A stretch of DNA of 24,730 nucleotides from a virus. Position 1 is the stretch's first letter, and every line of letters starts with the position of its first letter. The DNA is taken from positions 1 to 24,730 of the IMG/VR virus record IMGVR_UViG_3300021961_000603, one strand, 5' to 3'. The notes beneath the pieces were generated by a model. It worked only from the letters and a program-made list of their open reading frames with translations, was not told where the DNA came from and did no database searches. The position numbers and the translations under genes are program-made. Shown here piece after piece: positions 1 through 9,000 of the stretch.

Positions 1-3000
1 TGAGCGGGCGCTCGTTCTTCTTGACGCGCTCCTTCGTGAATCCGTCGTTGCCCTTGGCTACCTGTTGGCGGAAGTCACCGTCAAGAACATCGATTTCCTC
101 GAACACCATCGCATCCGGCACCAGCCACGAATCCATTTTCGCCGGCACATAGCCGCCACGGTACGTGACCGTCTGCCCATCGGGGAACGTGATGGTAAAC
201 GGCTCGGCCTTCACCTCCTTCATTCGGTAGCCGTTGCGGTCGTAGTGCATTTCCTGAATCAGCGGCAACAGCTCGTCGTACAGGTCCCACAACTTCTGCA
301 ACGCGTCAAAGTGCGCTTTGGTCGCCACCTCGTCGCGCACCATGCGGTTGACGAAACGCCACCAACCCGAGGTGTCCACCGTGCCGTCCGGGTTGACGGC
401 GGCTATCCCGCGCCCCACAAGGTTGTTGCGCAGGTTCTGCGAGTTGCCCATGTGCTGGAAGGAGCCCATGAGCTCGGCAATGCCGATGCCCCCGTTGCCG
501 TTGCCGTACGTGTAGGTGAACTCGGTCTCGGGATCGGCCTTGATCTTGCCCTTCTTCATGGGCACCGCGACCATGATGTCGCGCACCTTCGTGAGGTACG
601 TGACCCGCTTGTTCTTGTACACGTCCCACGCCTCGCGGACAGGACGGTAGATGTAGCGCGTGAACGGGCCGTCCTCGGCGCCGTCCATGGCGCGAGCCCA
701 CGCTCCAATGCGCCGCAACAACCCGCGCCCAACCATGAGCTGACGCATCGCGCGCTGCATGGTGCTCGGCGCCATCGATTCGCCCGGCGCTTCGCCCGGG
801 GCCGGCACGCCAAGCTCCTGCATGCGCGCGTTCAGCGGCTCGAGCGCGGTGGCAACATCGGCCAGCTTGCCCTCGACACGGATTTGCTTCTTGCGCTTGG
901 CCATGTTCCAGAGCGCTGTGACCGCGTCGTTGAGTCCGTCAAAGTCTTCGAGGGTGAGGTCCTTGTAGTTGACGGGGTTCTCCTGCGCGCGCACGAACAG
1001 CGGCAGCATCTCGTTGAGCGTGCTCCGGCTGTACTTCGCCATGAGCTCGAGGTACTGCGCCGGCTCCTGCTTCGCGCGCTCAAACCCGTGTGCGGCGAGC
1101 AAGCTGCGCGCCACGTCCACGAGGTCCATCATCCGCGTCTTCGCGATCTTCTTGTCGGGGCGGAACATCTTCGCCCACTTCTTCTTCGCGGCCTCCACGC
1201 GCCTGCGAATCTCGACGGCCTGCTTCGCCATCTCGTGGTACAGCAGCTCGCGGCGCTTCGCCACGATCGCGGCTTGAGCATCGCCTCGCTTCCATGCGCG
1301 AATGGCCTCGCGGCGGGCATCGGCCTCAAGCGCCTTGAACTCGCGCGGCTTGATCTCGCGGATCTTCTTGCCGGCGAGGATCTGGCGTGCCGCCTCGCGC
1401 GCCACCTCGATGTGCTCCATCGCAGTGCGGGCAGCTTTGTCCAGCCAGCGCAGCTCGCTCGCGATGAACCTCGTGCGGGCCTTGTTGTTCAGGACCTGCA
1501 CGAGTGCGTTCTCCATGGCCTCGGGGGTGAACAGCTCCCCGTACTCTTCCTTCGCCCTGCGGTCGGTCTCAACCTCAATGGCCTCGTCCAGATCGGGCGC
1601 TCTGATGATGGCAAACACCATCTGTTCGCCAGACTCGAAGCCAAACAGCTCCGCGGCATCGTCCGGGTGCATGCCGTCGCGACGCAGCATTCCGCCACGC
1701 CCGACGCCCATGCGTTGCAACGCCTCGGCCTGTTGCTTCTGCCCCATCTGTTTCGGGAACAGCGCGCGCACGAGCTCGAGGCTCAGCTTGACGTTTGCAG
1801 TCGCCGGCTGCGTCGTGCCATCCGGCTGGATCAGCTCGCCCGTGCGCAGGTAGTGCATCAGCCGGTAGATCGGCTGCCGGCGCATGCGCTGCGCCACCTC
1901 TGCGTAGATGCCGGCGCGGACCTCGCGCGCCAGCCGGTGCACCTCCGCGAGCGCGCGCCCGGGGGCCCGGCGCAGGAGGCGCATCTCGTTGAGACGGATC
2001 TTGTCCATCTCGGTGATGGCCTCCTCGGTGGCCTCGCGGTCCAACGCTTGGTACTCCGCGAGCTGCTCCGCGGTCATCGGGGCGCCCTCGAGCGAGGTGA
2101 ACATGGGCACCATGTCGTTGGCCCACTGCGCCTGCTGAATCTGCTCCTCGGTCGCGAGCATGCGGTCGAAGAACCCGCGCACCTCGGGCGTAAGGCCCGG
2201 GAGGTCCTTCTTGAACAAGTTGCGGTACGTGTTGTTCAGGACCGTCGAGATCTGCTTGTACATCGTGCGCACCCAGTTGCGCACCGACTGGAACACGCGC
2301 TCGAGCTCGGTCGTGGGCGCCTTGCCCGTGGCCACGTACACTTCGCTGTTGTAGGCAAGCTGCTCCCAGTACGGCTTCTGGCCGGCAAAGCCCAGCGCGT
2401 CCCACTGTTGCAGGCGCTCGGCCATGGTCTGCTGCGCGGTCCCGATGTTGAACCAGTTGAGCAGCGTCGTGACCTGCTCGAGCACCCACGGCGACGCGTT
2501 CGGGTCGCGTGCCATCTCGAACAGCATCTGCTGGTAGCCGTGCGTCAGCTCGTGGAACCACGCGGTGACGTTGGCCTCGGGGTCAAGCGTGATCCTGTAC
2601 GTGTCGAGGTTGATCTTTGCGCGCGGCCTGCGCGGCTCGCCGGCGCCTTCCGCGAACAGCACGGGCTGCTCGTCGGTGTGCGTTTCCTTCGCAACATCGG
2701 CAATCAGCCGAGCCCGCGTAGCGGTGTCTCCCTTGTTGTAGATCTTGATTGGCAAGCCAGCGCGCTGCACTTGCTCAACAAGCTCGGCTTCCGCGTTGGA
2801 AGGCAACACAACAGCGGCGACTTCGTCCAGCTTGACGATGCGTGGCGTCTTGGATTCCCAGTACGGCTGGGTGTCCGTCATCAACACATTGATGATGTCG
2901 GTGAGCTGCTTGCTGATGGACTCAAGAAGTGCAGGCTGCTCCTTCTTGATGTCGAAGGCTGCTTTCTCAAGCACGTCCATGAGCGGCTTGACGCTAACCT

Positions 3001-6000
3001 TCTTGAGTTGCCGCACGTCAAACTTGCGCCCGATGTCGCCAGACTCCTGCATGGCAACAATCTGGTCGCGCACGTTGTCTATGATGTCTCTGGATAGCTT
3101 GCGAATAGCACGATACTCCATCAGCGCCACACTCTCGGGATGCTTGTTGGCCATGTGCTGCGCCAACTCCATCAAACTGTCTCGCAGATTTGCGGTTTGA
3201 CCCGACAGTCGCATCCACTTGTCGTCGGATTGCGTGCTGATAATGTTTCCGCCACGCAAACGCGTGCGTTGGCGCTGCATCTCGGCCAACGACTGAAACT
3301 GGCGAGCCAGCTCTGCACGCACGATTGTATTCTCTGTTGCGCGGATTTCCGGGTAGAACTCAACCATCGCAGCCAGCACGTTTTCTGGCGTAGCTTCAAC
3401 TTGCTTGCCACCGACGGTGACGAGCCTCTCAGTATCGGCAATCCCGTACTCTTGAATGCGCGCAGTGGCAAACGCCTTGAAGGATGCTTGCGCATCTTCG
3501 GCGCTCATACCGAGATCCGTCTCGACGCGATCCATAGCGTCCGCGATTTCTTTCGCATACTGCCTACTTGAATCCGACAGCTTTGTCAGCACCCCCAACT
3601 TCTTCAGCCACAAAGCCCTCAAGCCTGTGGTGGCTGAGTGTATCAAGCCCTTGCGCGTCAACTCATTTGTGCTGCGAAGCAATGCCAACAAGGTTTTTTC
3701 GTCGGGGATTTGCCATTGAGTCAAGTACACAAACTCGCGAGCTTTTCCCCTGCCAAAATCAGAGGTCCCGACCCCCATCATTTTTGTGATTTCTTGCGCA
3801 TCATTGGCCATGTACATCACGGCCTGATTGATCTCCTCGTCCGTCATCGACCGCATCTGCAGGGTCGGGTACACCGCAGAGAAGATGTCAAAGTCGAACG
3901 TGGCAGCGCCTTTGATTGGATCGACAACGTCACGACGCATCACCAGCGACACGTCGCCAAACTCTGCTACCATCTCCTGACCGGTTCTGATCACGGCCAC
4001 GCTGGGCATCGGCAGCTTTCCGGTCTTGAGTAGTGCCGGCAGGAACTGCTCATGGATTGCATGCACGGCAACCATGTCCATGACGTTGCCGTCCTCGTCG
4101 AGCATCTCCGCGTTGAGCTCGCGCTGCTCGGGCGTCTCCAGTGCGCGCAGTTGCTCGAGCGTTGCGGGAGGTCCCTCGAGGTTCAGCACCTCGGCGCCCG
4201 GGAGCACGGCCAACGCGGCATCGATCTCCGGGTTGCCCGTGGTGATGAACTCGATGGGCAACAGGTCTGCCTTTTGATCGGCAAAGCCACGATCCACCAG
4301 CGGCTTGCCCTCGACACCCGGGCGGAAGTTGACCCACGAGTTCTGGCCGCGCGTCTCGGTCGTGAGCGCCCAACGAGCCCACGGGCTGCGGGTCATCTCC
4401 ATGTGGTTGCGCCACGCGGCCTCCTCGCCCAGCGGGCCGAACCCGACCGTGGTCAGCGAGTGTGCGTAGTAGTCGTGCACCGCGCGCAGCAGGTCGTTCA
4501 TCAGCAGCGGACGGCCGTTCATGTCCGTGCGCCCGCTATCCGCGAGCAACGGGTGCCCGGTGTAGTCCACGCCCGGCTTGCCGAACTGGTCAGGAATGGT
4601 GGCGTAGATCCACATGTGGTTCTCGCTCAGCACGTCCTGCCGCATCTCCATCGACATCTTCTTGCTGGGGTACGGCTCGCCCTTCTTGGCAAACACGTAC
4701 AGGCGCACCTCGCCTTGCGCCGGCATGCCCTGCACCGGCTCCGCGGTCGCCTTCAAGGCTTTGCGCAGCTTGGCCACGTTGCGGTTGAACGCGGCCTTGT
4801 GCTTGGCCGCGGCCTGCGGATCCATCGGGCCCTCGAGGCCTTCGGTCCACAGGTCTGCCGGCGCACGGTACTCAACCTCGACGCCGCCCGAGTGCACCTT
4901 GACCGGGATGCCGAGAGCCTTCGCGGCTTCCTGCACCTGCTCCACGGTCGTCCCTGCCGGGAGCCCGTACACGTCTGCAAACGCTTCGACGCGGATGGGC
5001 AGCGCGTCAAACTGCTCGAGCAGCTCGGTGGCCAACTCCTCGTACGCGCGGCGCACGTGCGGGTCGTCAAGCGCGTTGAGGCGCATGGCCTCGTACGCGT
5101 CTGCGATGCGGCGCTGCCACTCGCGCTGGTCTTGCGTGATCATCGGCGCCTGCGGGCTGCCCATGACCTCGCGGCCGGCAAGGCGCGTGGCTACGCGTTG
5201 CGCGGCGCGGCTGGCTACGTCGTCTCGGGGCGGTGAAAACTTGCCCGGAATCGCGTCGTATCCGGCGGTTGCTCCGGGGCCTGAACCGTAAGCCCAAAGG
5301 CGCTGTACACTTTCCTCAACCCCTCCTCGAACTCCTTGAGCTCCTCGTCTGATAGCTCCTGCGTCTCGGAGGGAACGGATTGCTTTGAAGGTTGCATCGG
5401 TGAACTCCTGTCGTTTGGCTGCGTCCTTGGGATCGCCAACGAAGTATACCTCGAGCGAAGTGCCATCGGTCGTGAAACCGGAAAGCCCGGATTCGCGTGC
5501 CAGCTTTTCCACCTCCGCCCGTGGCATGGGCTTGTTGAGGTGGATCTTGACGACCTTCGTGTTGTAGCTGCCGTCTGGATTCTTTGTACCGAAACGGCCT
5601 TCGCTCGCCTGCCGCAGGTGGATCTGCTGCTGGTCGAACATGCGGGCAAACTGCCGCAGGGCCACGAGCGCCGCCGGCCGGTCCGCGTTCGTGAACGAAA
5701 GCGAAAGACCCAGCGAAGGCTCGAGGCCGCCGGCATGCAGGCCCGTCGTGCGCGCGACCGTGATCTGCGCGCTCTCGACCCCGTGCAACAGGTACTTCAG
5801 CGACTCGTTTGCAATCTCCTGCAGCAGCACCTGCGACTCTAGGTTGCCGGCGTTGGCTTCCTTCGTCAGCTTGTCGAGGCCCGGGATGTTGGGCGTCGAG
5901 CTCGAGATGTTGACCAGCACGTCGCTGCGCGCGGCCAGCCACTTGCGGTGCTCGCGCAGCGCATCGAGACGCTTGGCAGCGCGGCGCATGTGCTCGAGTT

Positions 6001-9000
6001 CCTCGGGCGTGCCCACGTACACCGAGCCGGTGAGCGCGGTCTCCTGCCGCTTGGCGACCTCGACCGCGAGCCCGTTGAGCACCGTGCCGTAGGCTTCCTC
6101 GTCAAAGAACTGACGGTAGGTCGGGTCCACGAACAGCTTCTCGAAGTCGGGCGTGGCTGCGATGTCCTCGTGCAGCAGGCCCCCGCTGGTGATCAGCGAC
6201 TCCGCGGTCACGTCCTGACCAGCCTTCTGCAGGTCCGAGACCTTCTCGTACAAGGCCTTGGAAAAGCTCCACACGGTCTCCTGAATCTCGCGGCCCTCCC
6301 ACTCGAGTTGGCGAGCGGCGCGACGCGACTGCAGGCTCATCGCAAGGTAGCCAACGCCCTTGCCGGGCATGCCGGCGCCCTTGTCGGCACCGAACTCCTC
6401 CTGCGCGATTCCGCTGTAGTTCGACATCCACGCGTCGTTCGTCACCTCCTCGGTGTACGCCGCGACATCGTCCAGCAGGTTGAGCATGAACGAGTTGACC
6501 TTCGGGCCCGAGAGCACGATGCGCTCCGGGTTCTCCATGATCAGCGCTCGGTACGCGTTGTTCTTCCATGCGCCGAGCACGGACTTCTCGCCCTTATCGC
6601 CCTGCACGTTCTCGCCCATGATCTTGAGGATCTGGCGCGCATTCGTCGGGCGGCCGGCCTTGGTCCATGCCCGCCACACGCGCAGAGTGTTGGCAAGGTT
6701 GGCCTCGACGCTGGTCTGCGGGCTCAGTGCCGCAAGCAACGCTGCAAACCTGCGGGCGTCGGCGCCGAACACGCGCGTGATCGCAGCGGCGCTGAGCTTG
6801 TACCAGCCCTTCTTGGCGATGCCGGCCTTGGCGACCGCGGCCATCTCCTGCGCGGTTGGCATGGCCTCCATGAGCTTGCGCAACTGCTCGGCGCGATTGG
6901 CTGCGTCATCACCACCGGAACGCACCAGTGCGGCGAGCTCGTCCTCGCGCAGGTTCTCCACCATCGCCTTCATCTTCGGGTCGCCCTTGACCATCACGGC
7001 CAGCGCTTCCCGCTGCCCCGGGGTCATCTTGACCATCTCGGGCGGCACGGTGGAGCCGTACTGCTTGCGGTCCTTCTCGAACACGTCGGTGTCGTCGTCT
7101 ACCTCGGTGTCCCCGTCGTAGTCCTGCGTGGCCTTCAGATGCGATGGCACCTTCGGGATCTTGGGCGCCTCGAGCTCGCGCTCGGCAACGGCACGACGCT
7201 GCGCCAGCACCTGACGCTCGGCCAGATCGGCCATGCGCGCCTCGACGTTCAGCTTCTTGGCGTCGTACTCGTCACGGATCTCCTGCGTCGCATCAGGCGC
7301 CTCTGCCTGCGCACGAAGGGGCTCGAGCGCATCGATCTCTGAGAGCAGCCCGTCCTGCTCTTCGGCAAGGATCTGCAACTCCTCGACCGCGGTGGGATAC
7401 GGCTGCTTGCCGTCTGCCGGCGGCGCGACCACGACATCGAGGCGGCCCCACTTACTGTTGCGGAACGCCTGCATGGGCGTCGTGGGCTTGCCGGCCTTGC
7501 TCTCGTTCGCGGCCATCGTGACCATCATGGCCTGCAGGAGCTGCGCGCCCTGCTTGCGCTCCGCGTCGTTGCCGAACGCCTTGGCTGCGCGCATGCGCTC
7601 GAGCACCGTGTCGTAGACCTGCTGCGATTCCTCGGCCCACGTGTCCCGGTCGGTCTTGCGCTCCTGCAGTGCGGCCTTGGCCTGCTCGATGAGCTTCTGC
7701 TTCTCGCGCTCGTAGGCCTGCGACTCCGCGGCCGACATCATGCTTGGGTCGAACTTGAGGTGCGGGCGGATCACGTCCCCGATGGGGAGCGCGTTCAGGT
7801 ACGTGTAGTACTGGCTCGTCGAGATCTTGACGTGCGACTCCACGGGCGGACCAACACGCGTTGCGGTCTCGATCGCGTTGGCCACCTCGGGCGCGCGCTT
7901 CCGAATCTCCTGCAGCATGCTCGCGGACACGCGCTCACGGTCGGGCAGGATCTCGGCCGTGCCTTCGGCAGCCGCGCGACCCTTCTCCATGGTCAGATTG
8001 ACCAGACGATCCCACGCGCCGGCGAGCTGCTCGACGTTGATGTACAGGCTTTCGGCGCCGGTTCCCTGCGTGACCGCGTCCATGTACTGGGCGAACAGCT
8101 CAGGGTTGCGCAGGCGCACCTGCTCGCGCACGGTCTTGTCGTGCAGGTCTTCGATAAGCTGGCCGGCGTCGGCGCCTCGAGCTGCACGCCGCATATTGCG
8201 GAACAACTGAACGCTGGGCCCGACCGGAGTCATCCACGCGCTGACCATCGCGCTCTGCTTCACCGTCTCGACCAACTGATCCACCAACTGCTCGCGCGAG
8301 AGCTGCGTCTTCGTGTCCGCAAGTTCCATGAAGAACGTGCTGGTCACGTCCTGCGCGACCTCCTGCACCGTCTCGAACGCGGTGTCCTTTCCCCACGTCC
8401 ACAGGAACTCGCGCGCGGCTCGACCCGAGGTCATCGGGGTAACCATCTCCCGAACAATGCGCTCGATGGCTTCCTTGCCGACGTTGCGCATCAACTCGCG
8501 GCGAATCTGGCCGCCCGCGACCGGCGCTGCAGTGTCTAGTGCGGCCTGCAAGGAACCGCTGACGGGTGCCCAGAAGCGCGCGTCCTCAACCGGAATCCCG
8601 CGTTTCACCATCTCCGCGAGGTCGGTGCGGGTGTACTGCTCGAACAGGGCCTTGGTCATCTCGACCGTGCCCATGGTTACGAAAGCACCCATGGCGGTGA
8701 ATGGAGCTGCTGGAGCAGTGACGCCCGCGGCGGCAGTCACAGCGGCAGTCGCCACGGCTGCGCCACTGCCTACAACCGCACCGCGAAACATCGGCTGCGA
8801 CAAGAACGCTGCAGAAAGCGCCGCCTGCGCGAAGCTGCTTACCGGCCCAAGCGCTTCAGCGTCTTTCTCAAGCTGATGCAGCCGGGCAATCTGTTCGGGC
8901 CGCACGTCTCCCGTTTGCCAGAGATAGCCAATCTGCTGCTTCTCGAGCTCGATGTCGTAGAGCTGCATGGCTTTCGTCCAGCCCTCACCGAAGTAGCCTT

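Noticed and set aside
65-3097. A 1010-codon plus-strand open frame opposite the giant gene
   Set aside because: It is codon-aligned with the minus-strand gene, so its stops arise only from sense TTA, CTA or TCA codons, which are rare in this GC-rich gene. Its product is His/Arg/Leu/Val-rich with no domain, and no good SD was seen.
5316-5942. A 208-codon minus-strand frame overlapping the giant gene
   Set aside because: Arg/Gly/Ala/Gln-rich shadow with no SD and no protein-like pattern, unlike the nested frame at 5215-5397.
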